This document shows positions 33,799 through 48,619 of a stretch of 64,000 bases of DNA, in pieces. The DNA comes from Monarcha castaneiventris obscurior. Taxonomy: Eukaryota > Chordata > Aves > Passeriformes > Monarchidae. Under the pieces are notes generated by a model. The model was not told where the DNA came from. It saw only the letters and a program-made list of their open reading frames with translations, and made no database searches. How positions within the stretch are numbered: the first letter of the stretch is position 1; the number at the start of each line of letters is the position of its first letter. Location: contig JAMPIT010000059.1 of assembly GCA_026261815.1 (NCBI GenBank), positions 23,686,001 through 23,750,000 of the forward strand, written 5' to 3'. A program made the position numbers and the translations under genes.

Positions 33799-36700
33799 CA
33801 ATAAAGTGATGATTACAGTGATGCAATAACTCTTTGGTTCGTTAGGATGAGACACAGAGTAGCTTTGTAAATAACGAGATTTCCCAGAATGCTCACTTTT
33901 GTACAATGTTTTTCAGATTTACCAATGACTAACCTAGACTGAAGATTTTTAGAAATTTGCTTGTCATATTTTATTGCAGCTAAAAATGAATTAAAATAAG
34001 ATAGTTAAATGCAGAGTAAACAAGAAGAGGACAACTAGATTAAGAAAAAAAAAACTAGCTAGAAAATTGTGCTTTGACATAATAAGTGTTAAAAATATTT
34101 TTAAATAGTAAAGACGATTAACACTATCTAACAAATGTAAATGGTATTGGCACATTCTAATCTTGAGCCTGTCAATTCTAGCATGTAAATAACATGCACA
34201 TTTCTTCCCTAGGTTGGTGTTCTCTCAGCTAAACTAATTTTGCTTGTAAGTGCTTGAAAAGTAGACCAATTTACAGAAATCAACTGCAGAATGTAATTGC
34301 CATCTATCATTCCAGGCGGCTTTGCCCATAAATGGGGGAGAAAGGAATAGATAAGGGGGAAACATAAAAGACAAACAATGAGAAAGAAGTGGAATTATAG
34401 ACTGCTGAGAAGAGGAACTACTGCTATCAGTCCTGCCAGTTCGTGAGAAACTGATCTGCAATTCATGAATATGACAAAACACATTTTCCTTACAAAACAA
34501 TAAAACAAAAAGAAGGGAGATAAATAGACAGAAGAAAAGGTGCCCTACCCAGCTGCAGATTGGTGAATAGTATTTCCAGTTACGTAGATCCTTTGTGTTT
34601 TTACAAAAGAAGAGCATGAAGAATGCAGAAATTAGAAAACAAAAATCACATTTTTACAGGTGAAAAAATTAGGTCCACGAAAATGTAGAGGGTAATGAAA
34701 AATTTTGAACCTGTATATAATCATCTGGTTACTGGGGAATCCTCAAATCCTTGCATTTGAGAAGCTGTGAGGAAAAACTGTTTACTTTTTTCTTCTAATT
34801 TAGGTTTCTTTCTAGCTGATAAAAGCTGAGATGCTTTTATGTGTTTTATACTGTTGTTTCATTGTTTTTCATAAGAGTAGAGCTCCTGTGATCCTTTGTC
34901 TTTAACTTTTTTTGTCTGTTTACTCCAAAGTAACCACATGCCTTCTTCTTCTACCTTGTATTCCCATGTCTTTAAATGCACTGGATGGGAAATTGTTTTT
35001 TCTTCTCTCTGTTGGAAAAGTAGGACTGTTGTTTTGCTTCTGGGAGCAAAAAGAGGAGACTATATGGATCAGACTAAGTGGATTTTTTTTTAAATCAAGT
35101 CAAATAATACAAGCTATTGATTACTCATTCAAATGAAAATGTAGTACTCAAACATTACTTCCAACTTTATCAGTTTTGGTCTTTAAGACTTTTATTGTTT
35201 TTGCATTCCATTTCTTCCATGAGATTCTTGATTCATTTTAAAGCACACTTGTAGCATTTCTAACCCCAGAAATATTGTGGAGTTTCAGATTAACATAAGG
35301 AAACAGGAGAGTATCTGATGGAAGAGGTCTTAAATCAGATGGCCACCCCACGTGACATTGTAGAAAACTTTGTTGTAACAAGTGGATCTAAGCAATAAAA
35401 TTTCTGTGCAGCATAACAGCACCACTTTTCCAGAGAAAAATGCCTGTGTGTTCTTGGGCATTAACACTTCCATCACAAGTCATTTTCATCTTCACTTTTT
35501 CTCAACTGACAAATTCTTTCTCCTTCTTGTATCTGTATGCAGAACAAATAAGGGTAATATCTCAAAAGAATTACAGTAACAGATTAAAAGTAATGTGCAG
35601 GATCACAATTATGTTGTACATGCCCAAAATGAATGAAATAGAATTAATTTCAGATTTATAATCACAAGAAATGAGGCTAATGAAAGGCACTAATTGCATC
35701 CCTGTAATATGATAAGCATAAAATAATTAAGTATGGATAATGTATTATTTTAACAGAGATTAAAACAGAGATCAGGAGCATAGGTTTCCAGGAAAAGTTC
35801 TAGGCAATGGAGAAGAGCCTAAACCTTTAAAATTAGCAAAGATATCTGGAACACGAGATTTTCCTTTAGGTTTCTGGAATTACACTTTTCAAACCTGCAT
35901 TTTATATATAACTTCATCTTATATAACTTCATAACTGCAAAACTGCAACTTATATTTAAGTCCAGGAAGACATAAAAGTCTAAATCCCCATTTTTGACTG
36001 TTCTTTGGAGCATCTTTATTGTGATAATTTTGATGACTTTCATATCACACTATGTCCATTCTTTATGAGCATTTAGTAAATTATTATTTTCTTAGGATTA
36101 CCTCCAAATACTGATTTTAATTGTGTATCTTAACTTTCTCTGGCAAAGTAGATTTTCATTTATACAAGTAACATTACAAGAAAATAATAATAAAAAAAAA
36201 ATTAGGTGACCCTGCTGGAAATAGAAACACAAATTAGACAAAGGTATAGAAAACTACTCCACCTTAGAATTATCATATTGAGTATTTACAAATAATAGAA
36301 AACAAAAGCATTCAAAGAAATATTGGGGAAATTATGCAAATCACAATCTAAATGATTAGCAAATGGAAGAGGAAAATCGGTTTGTTCTCTAACCATTATT
36401 GCTCAAATGGGATTGAATCAACTTTACATCAAAGTCCATAGTAGCTTGTCAGGATGTAATAACTGTTTTAGTCATGCCTGAACTGCTACCTGTATTATAC
36501 CTGTATTGTTATTTGTGTATCTACTATCTAAACTATTTTTCCATAAGGTTTTGCCATTCTCAGAACTCAAAAAACCTCCCTTCAAAGATTATCTTCTGAG
36601 CATACCAAATTCTAGTAACCAGTTAGTGACAGTTTGACATAGAATTCTCTGAAGAATTTTGTTTGTGCTACCCTGCAAGCATTCTTTATCACTGTGTCAA

Positions 36701-39700
36701 GGAGTTCTCCTCTTTCAGTGCTTGATTCACACGTTAATACTGCTGGGGTTTCTTACAAAAGTATTTCTGAAACTGAACATTTTCTTTAACAACCCTTCAG
36801 GTTTGAACCAAACCATCCAATGCTTTCTCTCCTTTTATGTGCAATATTCTTATAAACTAGCAGATACAAGGATGAGCAGGAGGCTTTTCAGTCATGTGCT
36901 GTGGCCTGCTTATCTTTATATGCTTCAAAAAAAGCACGTTCTAAATGGCAGGAGTGTTGCCTAATGGAAGGAAAGGCCTTTTAAAAACTACGTTTTCAAG
37001 TTGTTTTGCCAATGCTTTATTAGCTTTATTTTACAATCAGAGGATGAAGTTCTTCCTCTTCTCTCTTATTTTTTTATCTTGGCAAAGTAAAACTAGAGCT
37101 GGTAGAACTTGGGATGGGCATGTGGAAGGGAAGAAACAGCACCTCTGTTTATGTTTCATTCTTTGTAGAACCACAGAGTCTCACAACCAGCTTGCAGCTG
37201 TGTCAGACTTCAGCCAGTCTGCAGAATTACAGTGGGATAGGAAAGGGCTGAAGCTGAAAGATGAGCTGCTGTATGTTACATCCAAGATGAAAATGTCCCA
37301 GGGTGCAAATAACCTCTCTGAGCAGGATTAACATTTTCAAATTTTCTGTCAAGCAATGAGCAGAAACCGTGTTTGTGTAGCTCCCAAAGGAAAAACAGCT
37401 TTGCTGGGTGACCAGAAATGGAGACCAGCTAAATGTATTTCAAGTCACATGTAGCAAAGCATAGAAGCATGGCCTTATTCTCTGCATAGCCCTACCACAC
37501 GGGCAAAGAACTGTGTTCCTTGGGTCTGATCAGAATGAAGCTTGTACTGGAATGATTTGTTGAACTGATACTTCTGGGTTCATTGAAAGCTCACTAAGCA
37601 AATGAAAAATGTTGCATTAGCATTAATAAGCTTCAGAAACTAAAATCCTATGATCTGCAGAGCATGAGACTGATTTCACAGTAAATCGCCTCATTGCAGT
37701 TTTTGAACTGAACAAATGTAATGAGATTAGAAGGACCCTCTCATGGATATTTCTCTTTTCAAAACATAAATGGGTACGTATGGCCTATAGATATGTTCCT
37801 GTCTGTTACTTATCACCAACTAGTAATTCCATTAAATGTGTATTTTTCTTCTCTGATAATGCCTTGAAACTTGTTGGACTCAACTAAGCATTATGACTTG
37901 GAATAGGTGACAACTTTGAGACAGAACTTCCAAGAATAAAGTGTAAAAATGGACATTTTTATTACTTCTGCACAGCAAACACCCAGATAAGAATGTGATT
38001 TTTGAATTAAGAAATTATGAAATATTCGTAAGGAAGTGTTGACATGAAAAAATTCTGTTGAATTGTTTCACTGATCAATGTCTTGAAAGACAAATTCATC
38101 AGCATTTATTGAATAAAGAAGCAGAGAGATTCAGAAAATACAACAGTAGAAAGGAAAAGCATCCATTTGTGACCAGGAAAAAATCTTAATGAGAAAGTAA
38201 ATCACACTCTTCATCAAATAAAAACCCTGTTAAGAATTGAAAACTGTCAGCAAAAGAAAACTCTAAGCCAGGTTGCTCATCTTGTGCATTTTGTGTCTTT
38301 AGCTGGATCAGAGCACTCCCTAAACAGTCAAAAAAATCAGTGGATACATGCTCTGTATCATTTTGGACTTACCCAGCAGAGGAAGGAAGCCAAGGCAGAC
38401 AGATCTCTGCTTCCAGCCTCACACTGCACCATATGGCAGAGACACACAGACTGTGCCCTAGAGGAGACAGACAAAAGGTTTGTTTAATTCCAAAAACCCT
38501 GAAGTATTATGAGTGAATGTTATATCAGAAGAGTGTGAGAAACAGCCTGCATTTCCTGTACTGGGCAATCTGTGGATCTCCCATTCCATCTTATCTGCTG
38601 ATAAACCAGTTGTAGTAGATTGTTTTGCACCAGCAGAGCGTGCAGAGGTCTCCCATTGGAGCAGTAAATCTAACCCAGCATACTTCATATCGGAGGGAAC
38701 TGCTGAGCCTGGCATTTACATGACCTGTAAATGATATTGGACTCCTTTATTTCACAGTAGACTAACCATGCTGGATGTCACTTCAGGGTGAAATAGGCGT
38801 TCTTGGGTGTATACATATATGGGTTTGTGAAGTAACTGCAGTGCCACATATTTTGGTAGGAGAAATCTGCTCATAGTAACTCTGATTCTTGAAATAAGCA
38901 AAATTAACATTTCGTATATCCACATTTTGCTTGATAAAGGATTTGACAAATGATCTTGGCCTATCCTGAAGATAGGTAATGCAGAGCTATTTTGGTGCTG
39001 GAGATCTAGTCCTTTTTATATGACATGGGGCATCTGAGAAATCTAGATGAGACAGACCAGGATAAGCACAGGGTTTGTTTTCCTTCTGGAGTGGCAGCTA
39101 GAAGCTAAGCAGCATACCCAGTACTAAAATGACACAGGAACCTACTTTCAGATACCTGAATAACCAACTCCCCTATTTTTGGGGGGAGAAAACAAGAGAA
39201 AAAAAGAATCATTTCAACAAACCCAAGTACATAAACTACCAGTTATAAAATTTTTGGCTGTGAGCACTAGCACTGATTTTTCTGTACCTTTAACAATAAA
39301 GTCATTAAGGATTTAAGTGTCACCAGTACTGACATTATAAAACATATGTAGCCCTCCTTGCTTCACAGCAAAGCCATCCAGTCTGGCCCCTGAAATACAC
39401 AACATGTGCCTTCCTTTGGCTGGGGGTGTCCGTGGGTGTGAGAGGGTAGGGAGGGAGTGTGTGCTGCCCAAATGCCCCCAGGGAGAAGTGGGCTGGCAGC
39501 AATTTTCCTTCCATCATACCCACATCTCTCTAGCCTGTTCATCTGGTTGTCAGCCTCAGCTCCTTCCTCCCCCATTCCCTCCATCCTCCTCACTGCAGAG
39601 GTATAGTATAGCAAGGATTCTGGTTTCAAGGTCCAACAAAAATCTTTCATGGAAAGGATAGAGACTAGCTTGTCATTTGCAATTTTGTCTGAAAGAATTC

Positions 39701-40075
39701 TCCATATTTCAACAGGTTAGCCTCTCCTGTCACACAGGATGATTGGATACCACCTGCATAAGATAACAGATTCTAAACTGCTCATGGGTTATTTACAACC
39801 AGTTGTGCACAGTGATTAACCACACTTTTTTAACTTGATTTTTCACCTATTTTTATCTGGCCTTCTCATTCTTCCTTCTGCCTTTATCCTAGTTCAGGCT
39901 CCCTTTTTCCTCTCTGAAAAAAAGAGAACAGAAGAAAATGTCCCATTCTTTAAATGGGTTCTATCTCTCAGAGGTCTAGGGAAGAGCATTGTGAAAAGCA
40001 AAAACTAGAGGATGCAGACACAGCAGGCAAGGAGGAGTCACAAGTTTCAGGACAGAGTAGCATTTGCTTTTTTTT

Positions 40076-40092
40076 GTTTGTTTGTTTGTTTG
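40076..40092. repeat. (GTTT)n short tandem repeat
   Basis: Four GTTT units after a T run. Simple repeat. Confidence 0.9.
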
Positions 40093-40872
40093 AATGTATT
40101 TGACAAGGACTAGGTAAATATATAGTGAATTAAAGGCTTCAGATTGCTAGGTTCAGTGGCAAGGTTGGTATTCTCATTTATCAAGCTTTCTTATGCAAGC
40201 TGGTAAATGAGCATCCACGGGAACATACATGTGATTTATGAGAATCCCAGGTGAATGGTGGCAGAATTCATGCCAACAATTATTTTTTTAAAAAGAAGAA
40301 AAAGTAAACTTACTCCAATCCCAAATGTGAAGCCTATTTTTCAATTCACACTACTTCTCAAATACTGGAGCTATCCAGGAATAACTATGCAGTCATTGCC
40401 AGACTTCAGATATATGTATATATGACACTTTGATACTTATTATCAATGACTATGCAACCGTACATACACAGAATGCAACATTTGAAGGAGATAAATGTGG
40501 TTTATCATGTTAGCTCCATTAAGGTTAAGTATATGAAAATATCATTGACAAACTCAAATGTTTTGAAGACTGTTTTGAAATTTGAAAAACAACTGAAAAT
40601 TGAAAAAGCTGAAAAACAAAAGACATGATTCTTTTGCCTCTGGTTCATATTCCAAGCAGGTAAAAAAAATTATTTCCCACCTCAGCTCTTCTTTTAATCA
40701 TATGATCAGTTTCAGTCCCTGCTTCATATTAGCATTATGTAAAATTATTCTATTTGGTCCTTGTTTTCACTCTATGCATTCCATGTGTTTTGGATTTCAT
40801 GTACATTTTACTTAGAATATTAGAATACGCAGTGCGTTATAATCTTCTATGATAGTTCTTCTCTATCTTTAC

Positions 40873-40909
40873 GTAGTAATCTACTGATTTAATATCTACA
40901 GATTACTAC
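40873..40909. repeat. 10-bp perfect inverted repeat, 17-bp spacer
   Basis: GTAGTAATCT (40873-40882) and AGATTACTAC (40900-40909) are exact reverse complements. A competing 6-bp pair, ATCTAC (40894-40899) with GTAGAT (40915-40920), overlaps it, so two alternative foldbacks are possible. Confidence 0.75.
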
Positions 40910-43473
40910 ATGTGGTAGATTTTTGTCAGTTGAATTTTCACTGACTCTCCATTAGAGGTAAGATCTTGCTGTTAAAAAAAGCTATAATGAATTACATAAA
41001 ATTTCCTTTTATATTCTTCAGTTCTGCTAAGAAGATTTTTTAGGTTGCTGGATAATTAGCTTTCACCCCTCCCTAGGTACAGGCCTGAGTTCTCAAGGAC
41101 CCACAAGACAAATGTATCTCAGAATGTGCATCCTAAAGGAAAATTATATTAACTCTCAGCCCCTCCTGCTTCAGAGGAGTCAATTATAAAATTTCAGTGG
41201 CAGCAACACTGCCAGGTTTTAGTACTTTAAGAAGGGCAAAACAGTGTAATGTTCCTTCCTTGTTAATGCTTTCAGATAGGGAAATTTAAACACCAAAGCT
41301 CTGGCAAAGGAAATTAAAATTAAAGGGAGAAAGAGACCTGAGTACAGCATCAGGGTTGACTGACTGGGTAGATTAATGAGTGCATACTGAGTTTAACTAA
41401 TGTTATTTTCAGTAGCTAAAATCAGGGATCTCTGACCATTGCAAAAACAGGATTTTGTAAGTATTTGAGACCCAGTTTTAATAAACGTAGAGGTAAAAAG
41501 ACTCAACTAAGTAAAAAAAATCAAAATCAGGAAAGAAAAATGTAATTTTTAATGTTTTGTTTAAACCTTATTTTTAGCTGGAGCTCTCAATATATACAGG
41601 GCAGTCTATTTCATGCTCTTGTACATCACAGTACAATGCACGCCAATGTCCTAAATGCATGCAAAATGTCCTAAATAAATAACGCTGGCATATAAAAATA
41701 CTTCTTTGCCAGCCAAGACAGAAAGCAGATCTGTGATCTGCATAACACAAACCTATGTCTGTACCATCTTCATGGAAAGACATAAATGAAAATGGAGTCA
41801 AAGGGATATTTTATTTAAATGGTTGACTGCTTTGAATTTAAGGCTTGTACAAAACAAGTATTTTTTGATGAGACATGGTAAAAATCTCTCAAAAGTTAGT
41901 GCTTACTATAGAGTCTTGGGATAGTTAGGAATGTTTATAAAAATAGAAGACAGAGAGTAAAAATGCTAGGATATTAAGTAATTTTAATTTCCTAAACCTA
42001 CTCCTAGAAAATTAATTCAAGGCTATCAGCAGATATCACATTCCTTGCAATGATAAAACATATATCTTTATTAAATAGTGACGACATAGCAACAAAATAA
42101 TGATGCTAGTTTTATTTTTAATGAGATAAACCTTACCAAAGTAAGAGGAAACTTTAGTTTATAAGTTGAGTCATTCAATTCAGCTAAAATTTCAGAAAAA
42201 CAAGCTTTGAGAAATACTGTAAATTTTCTAGCAAGTTTGCCTAGAATGATGAGTTCAAGAACCTGAAACTAAAGAGGATGCAGAAACCTGTTGCATCCAA
42301 TATGTTAGCCTGGTGCTTCAAGTTCAGGGAGAAAAAAATCCATTACAAACCAGAACCTTGAGAGGGTTACAGACTTCCTGGGATGACTAAGCAGTTCCCA
42401 CAGAGATTAAGAGTAAAAATAGAGCATGCAAATATGGAAATAGGAATGTAGCACTTTTCTACATCTTGGCAATTCAGATATTTAGAAAAGACCAACAGGC
42501 TACTGTGGACCTAGATCTTGCAAAGAAAATGAAAATATGACACTAATATTGTCCTTAGCCATAAAGCAAGAAGTAAACAGAAACTGTAAAATCAGTGTAC
42601 TGCAGACTAAAGACACAAGACTAAAGCCAAAAATAATGAAGTACACCCAAATATTAAAACATGATACTAGAGTCAAGAAAGAGAAGAGAGGGTAGAGTAA
42701 TGGAAAAACAATATATATTAAGGAAAAAATATCTAGGTTGCTCAGGATAACAAAAGGAAGGGCTGAAAGATCAACATGTGAAACCACAGCTATAAATACC
42801 TAAACATTACAGAATAGGGGAAAGAAGTTTAAATGCCAACACCTTGATTTTGTGAAAGTATGAGTTTATTCTAGACATTGTTGCTCACATCTTTCAGTGA
42901 CTTGGTTATTTTTCTCTGTTGATGTACTTTGTGCTAGAGAAGTAATCCACATATTACAATAAAGGCAGCTCATATTCATATGATTTTATAAAACTGCAAT
43001 ACTGAAAACCCAGTCTGTCTTTTCTTACGAGATATTGAGAAGCCAACTAAAAGAATATTTCCAATGATTTCTGATGATTCTCCACTGGTCTCAATGAAAT
43101 ATTTATAAGAGCATCAGTTCTTTTGCTGTTATAAAATAAAGGTGTGCAGTGTTACAAGCATGACTCATGAAGTACAACAAATTTGTGACCTGTCTAAAAC
43201 TTTGGTGCCTACCTGGATCCTGCCTGAGATTTTAAGTAGAATTGGAAAGAACCACCTCCGTAGTCAGTTCCACTCTAGTACCATAGCAGCTATGCAATGA
43301 AATAGTTTATTTCAGAAAGTTTCACAGGAAAAAGTAATCCACAGAAGCCTACAATGAATCTAATAATCTCAAGATTGCTAAATAGCCACAATTATAATCA
43401 CTACAGGTTAAAAAATGAAAGAATTTCAAACTTAACAAAAAAGGAAAACACAGCATTGTGCAAAAGAAGGCAA

Positions 43474-43492
43474 AAATAAATAAATAAATAAA
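43474..43492. repeat. (AAAT)n short tandem repeat
   Basis: About four AAAT units in an A-rich context. Confidence 0.85.
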
Positions 43493-43680
43493 AGGGATGG
43501 TCTCTGTGATTTGACCTCCAAGTAAACAACCTTTCTGCTTTCCAGAATGGTCATCACTCCAACTCTGAGCATGTGAGCAGGGCTCAATAGCACAGCACCT
43601 GATAAATCAATGCTACTCAGAGCACTAGTGAACACTAATCTCCAGTCTGCCACCGTGTTCAATTAAGAAAATACTTTAGG

Positions 43681-43735
43681 GAAAAAAATAAAAAACAACA
43701 AAACGAAGCAACAAAACACAAACACAAAAACACCC
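43681..43735. repeat. A-rich (CAAAA)n-like tract
   Basis: A-rich sequence with regularly spaced C (AAAAAACAACAAAACG, ACACAAACACAAAAACACC). Low complexity only. Confidence 0.8.
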
Positions 43736-43974
43736 CACATTATTAATATTATTCATATATGATTTATATAGTCATTATTCAACTATCCATATATAGCATA
43801 TACACAGAACAATCACACTCCTTTCAAATCTCTTTCAAAATATTGATATATTAGATAGGCTGAGCTTCTGTTTCAAATTTCAAATATTCTGTCATCTTTT
43901 CCATGAACTTATCATGTTCTGGTGATTCTTTGTTATTATGTTGTTTTGGAATATTTTTTTTTAGTATAAACCTT

Positions 43975-44023
43975 TAAAGAAGAAAGAAGAAAGAAAAAGG
44001 AAGAAAGAAAGAAGAAGAAGACA
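43975..44023. repeat. GAA/GAAA polypurine tract
   Basis: Forty-nine bases of almost pure purine made of AAG and AAAG units. It could adopt triplex structure, but is too short and irregular to claim more. Confidence 0.85.
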
Positions 44024-44508
44024 GAGTTTTAAATTTATTTTTGTATTTCTGTGGCTATTTTCTTCTCCTGAAATTTACTTTTTTATTTTATTAAATAGTC
44101 AACAACCCCCTCAGACTGTTCCACGAAGCTAAACAAGTCAAATACTTTTAATTCCACTTCTTTACATGGATAGTCTTCTCCTTTGATCAATCTAGTAAAC
44201 TACAGGCTGTTTTCAGATAAAAATTTTGTTACTTGAAAAAGGCTAAGGAAGATGAACCAAAAGTAACTAAAAAAACTCAGAGAAAAATTGCCTTACTATC
44301 ACTTTTATGGAAAATTCACATTCAAAAAAAGACATAGTGAAAATAAAAGTTCATTGCTATTTTCCCAAGCCATCATTAGTTGGCTGCAGATACTTTCATC
44401 TACTAAAAGCAGTGGCTAAAGGCCTGTTTATTTTAACAGAAACAGGATTTCAAAGACCTTTTGAAAAAGTCTTGCTGGATAGTTAAGGCAATTGACAAGC
44501 CTGGACAG

Positions 44509-44537
44509 AAAAAAAAAAAAAGGAAAAAAAAGAAAAC
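44509..44537. repeat. A-rich homopolymer-like tract
   Basis: A13 followed by GG, A8 and GAAAA. No retrocopy body is adjacent. Confidence 0.85.
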
Positions 44538-47010
44538 AACAGAGCTTTGATCTCCTTGGTTGCACCTATCAAATGTCACACTCTAGGATGTCATGAAATA
44601 CAGACAGATACCAAAATTACTGGAGTTAACTGGAATTAACACAGGAAAATCAGAGCAGCATGTTCCCTGAGATAATTTGCCCTTCGTTGTGCAGTACTGA
44701 CACTCGGCACCTGAGAGATTTAGATGCCACTGCTCTGTTGAAGTGTGCTTTTCCTTTTCTTTCTGAAGTTCTCTACACCATCCTCATGAAACTGCATATG
44801 ATATCTTAGTCATTACAGGGAATCTTGATTCTCAACTACTGTTTGCCTTGGAAGATCTCCCTTTATGAAACATCCGCTAAAGCAGATGCCTTCCAGCTTA
44901 GACTGAGAGATCAGAAATGAAGTAATAGCTTGAAAATCACAGTATCCTCATGAAACCTGGCAATGCAGACAGCAACAGGAGACTGGAAACAGGGTGAGAA
45001 CTCAGCTAACCATCTGATATCCAGGAAGATAGTCTGTTATATGCTGCATACAGCAAGTACAAGGCTGAAAAATGCATTCATGTTAGCAGAAAGTGCACAG
45101 TAGATGTGCTGAAAGGAGCCCCAAGTTTTCTGAGCAGTACAAGTATCCATGTCGTGTGATATCATGGATCAGCTGCAGATAGACTAGAGTACATTTTTGT
45201 AGATATCAGTGTTTTCCTTCTTTTTTTTTTAGCAATGCACATTGCTACCCAATGAAAAGCATATGCCAAATAGATCAAAAAGAATAGGAATGATTCAACA
45301 ATACAAAACCCCAACTTTTAAAGGCACTGTTTTTTCAGAGTAGAGCACTTTTCTAAGCTGCATTGTATGAAGATGCTTTGGGTGTTGAATGTGTCTAATA
45401 TTTATCATGCATGCAACAGAAACACAAAAGACTGTCCCAGGTTGCCTGGAACTTAAGATAGATTCCTTAGTATTTAAGAGTACATCAAGTCTACTCTGAT
45501 TCTATCACTCTCAGTGAAATCCTAAATCTTCGAACAGTTCACTAGCTCTGGGTTTTAATTTCTGAGAGATTCATGTAGGTCTAGCATGAACTAGACTCTC
45601 CTTCTGCAGCAAACTTAGACAAGCAGACTGCACGTATTAAAATTAAATTACTGTGATGTAACCTTATGCATAAGCATTTAATTAAGTAATTACACATACA
45701 CTGAAAATAGAGCCCATGATCTCTAGATTCAGACTCAGACACTTTGAGCTTCAGTATGAGAGCTAAAAGTGGATTTGTTTGCTGTATGAGAGCTTTGTCA
45801 TGTACCTTAATTAGTGCATTGCAGAACACAAGTGTAATGAGCATCATATTCTTAAAAAGAACATCTCTATTTTGTGTATTAGGCTTAATGACAGAATTCA
45901 TGAATTATCATGTGATTCTCTGAAACAAAAGATGAAGTCTCATAAATAGAATACTGTCAAGAGCCACTTTCTATAGTTTACTCAGTGATATGATGACTTA
46001 TAAAACATGGACTGGTCTCTAAAGGTAGCAATAAATCAAAAGTGTAATGTTAGAAGTGTGATTTATTTTTTCCTTAATTTACATTCATCCTGCACTTTTC
46101 AATTCTAAAATACAAGATAGTTTCAACCAAAATCTGCCCTGGGGACCTGAAGAACTGCAAAAATATTGTATGCTTCACCATTCTGTGCTTATGAATGATT
46201 GTCTACACCTGAAATACCAAAATTCATGGAGGTAAAGATCAGTAAAAAACCCGTCTGAATGCACACATCTTCTTGACTACCTAACCTTGAAATTTACGGA
46301 ACCAAGGAAGTGTACTAACTTCTCGATGTAAGTGTGATGAACAATATGAGCCCCTGTCCTGAATAATAAGAATTTTATTTTGGACAAGGTCCATTTAAAC
46401 TATTTTTCCTCATGAGTGACCTGTCAGTATAAAACAATCGTTACATACATAATTTTACTGCAGTTGGCATTTTCAAATGCTCCTGAATTTGTAACATTGA
46501 AGTTCAAACACTTTCCAGAGCATCATCATTCAGAGTCTTGTTGTCTACTCTCAATTTACATCAAAACTCAAATTCCAATTATTCTTCCCTTTGACTTTTA
46601 CTTCAAATTTTGATTTCTACTTAGTTATTTCCCACTGTATGCTGTATTTAATGAATATAAATGGTAAGTTTTGAATTGGACTAAAACTCAGTCTTTTAGT
46701 TCTTAATATCATGCTGTTTTCAGACAATAGGCACTTGGTAACTGAACAAAGTAGAGAGGGTTCATAATCTGTATGAATCTGGACCAAATACAGTGTGACT
46801 GTCCAGGGAAAAGAGGGGAAATCAAAGATTGTATACTGACAGCTGACCATGACTCGATGGAATATCTAGCTGTGCTTTGCAGCAGTAAAAAACGTTTTGG
46901 AGAACCCATAAAAATCCCAGCAAAACAACGAAATTTCAGACTATATATATATGTGAACACATTTTCTTTTTTTTTCAGCAGAAAGTACAAATTCATTTAA
47001 AGCTGCTAAC

Positions 47011-47025
47011 AAAAAAAAAAAAAAA
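47011..47025. repeat. Poly-A tract (15 bp)
   Basis: Fifteen consecutive A following GCTGCTAAC. No retroposed gene body was recognised upstream. Confidence 0.9.
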
Positions 47026-47708
47026 GAATTTGAATTCCTAAGTAGTTTCCCTAAGAGTAAGTTCCACACAAAGTGAAACCTATATTACAATATGAATATT
47101 TTAAGGACTATAGAAATTCAGAGAACCACTTGGGGGTGAAAAATAGACAAAACTTAATTTCCTGCTGAACAGTAGATGCCTTGCTTTGGTGAAGAGCTGG
47201 AATCAGTCATGGTTCTTGACAATTTGCCAGGCTACATAATATGAAGCAGAATTAAAGAAAAGCTAGTTATTTATGATTTAATTATTTCAGGTTGATAAAC
47301 TGTAGTGTTGATTTAGCAAACTGCATTTGAAGTGCTTTGCAAACATTTTCTAATTTGTTTATAAATATGTCTCTCTGTTTTGGGTTTTTATTTATGCCAC
47401 TCTTTGTTTTGGATAAATGTGTTAAATTAAAATTAGCCACCCCAATAAGAGATACAGTAGAAAAAGAGAAGCAGTAAAATTTAAGAGGATTCAATGTAGC
47501 ACAGAGCACATTCTAATATTAACAACTATTATGTCAAAACTCAGGTTTTGAAGGCTGCAGCACTGCAGGGCAGACTACATCATTAAGGCACATCTGTGGA
47601 GGTGGCAGAGTGAGGCTACCGAAAGCACTGAAAAATAGCTTTTTCCCTAAAAGAGGTGTAACGCATATCTTAACCAGCCACAGAAGTCAGGTAGGGATGC
47701 AGTCACCA

Positions 47709-47733
47709 ACACACACCCACACACACCCACACA
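47709..47733. repeat. Two tandem copies of ACACACCCAC
   Basis: A 10-bp CA-rich unit occurs twice and begins a third time. It is a minor simple repeat. Confidence 0.85.
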
Positions 47734-48619
47734 AAAATCTAGGGCCTGAGCAACGCAAAAGCTGCTGCACTTTATAGTTGCTGCAAATGTTTCTGTTTAA
47801 TTAGAGCAGAGCATTTTTGCATACATCTCTACACTAAATACCAGGAGGTTTCTAATCTGTCATCTTGAAAGACTTGAAAGTTTTCCTGAAGTTGTTCATT
47901 CCACGAATTCATGTGCCAGAGCAACTACAGATATGAGATTCAATGCATCCCATGTTAAAAACACAGTGTAAATCTCAGCAGACTTAAATTCTTTCAGATC
48001 TAAAAATATATCTACCCATGAGACCTGTTTTGTTTTACTAAACAGTGTGTGATATTACTTACTAAGTATATTAAATTTATAATATTCTGAGGAAAAAGTT
48101 TTATTAAAAATTATTCAAAGAACAGTACAATCCATTTGTTTATCTGGAGTTTACTTTTCATTTCTACTAATTTTAAATTATTTTTGCCTTATTTTTCTTT
48201 AAAGTTTATTTCACTAAACAGGAAGATAAATAAAATGCAAGATTTCTGTAATAAAGTCCCCATGATGGATGTAAATTAATTACAAGTTAAAAACGGGGAA
48301 AAGGAATATATTTGCACTCATTTTTAAGCAGTTTTCTTTTTCATAATGCAGTTCAGATTTTAATTTACCCTGTAAGTGTCTGCAACCAGGGTAGGCAGGT
48401 TTTGACACCCAGGTGATCAGACAGCCTTGGAGAATCAAAGTTTGCTGGAACTTTCTTTCTGTTTGTTTTTAACTTGAAAGTTCTCAAAAAATATATATAC
48501 CTAATCCTGGCTGGCGAAAAATTTACAGTTATGACTCAGGTCTTGATCTGAGCAAACAAGAGCTCAGAAAGGAAGAAGTAGATTATAAGGCTTCTGCTTA
48601 AAAAGTAGCCAGTGCTTAC

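Noticed and set aside
39404..39600. GC-richer patch suggestive of a CpG island
   Set aside because: CpG dinucleotides are few and there is no promoter-like arrangement. It looks like ordinary compositional variation.
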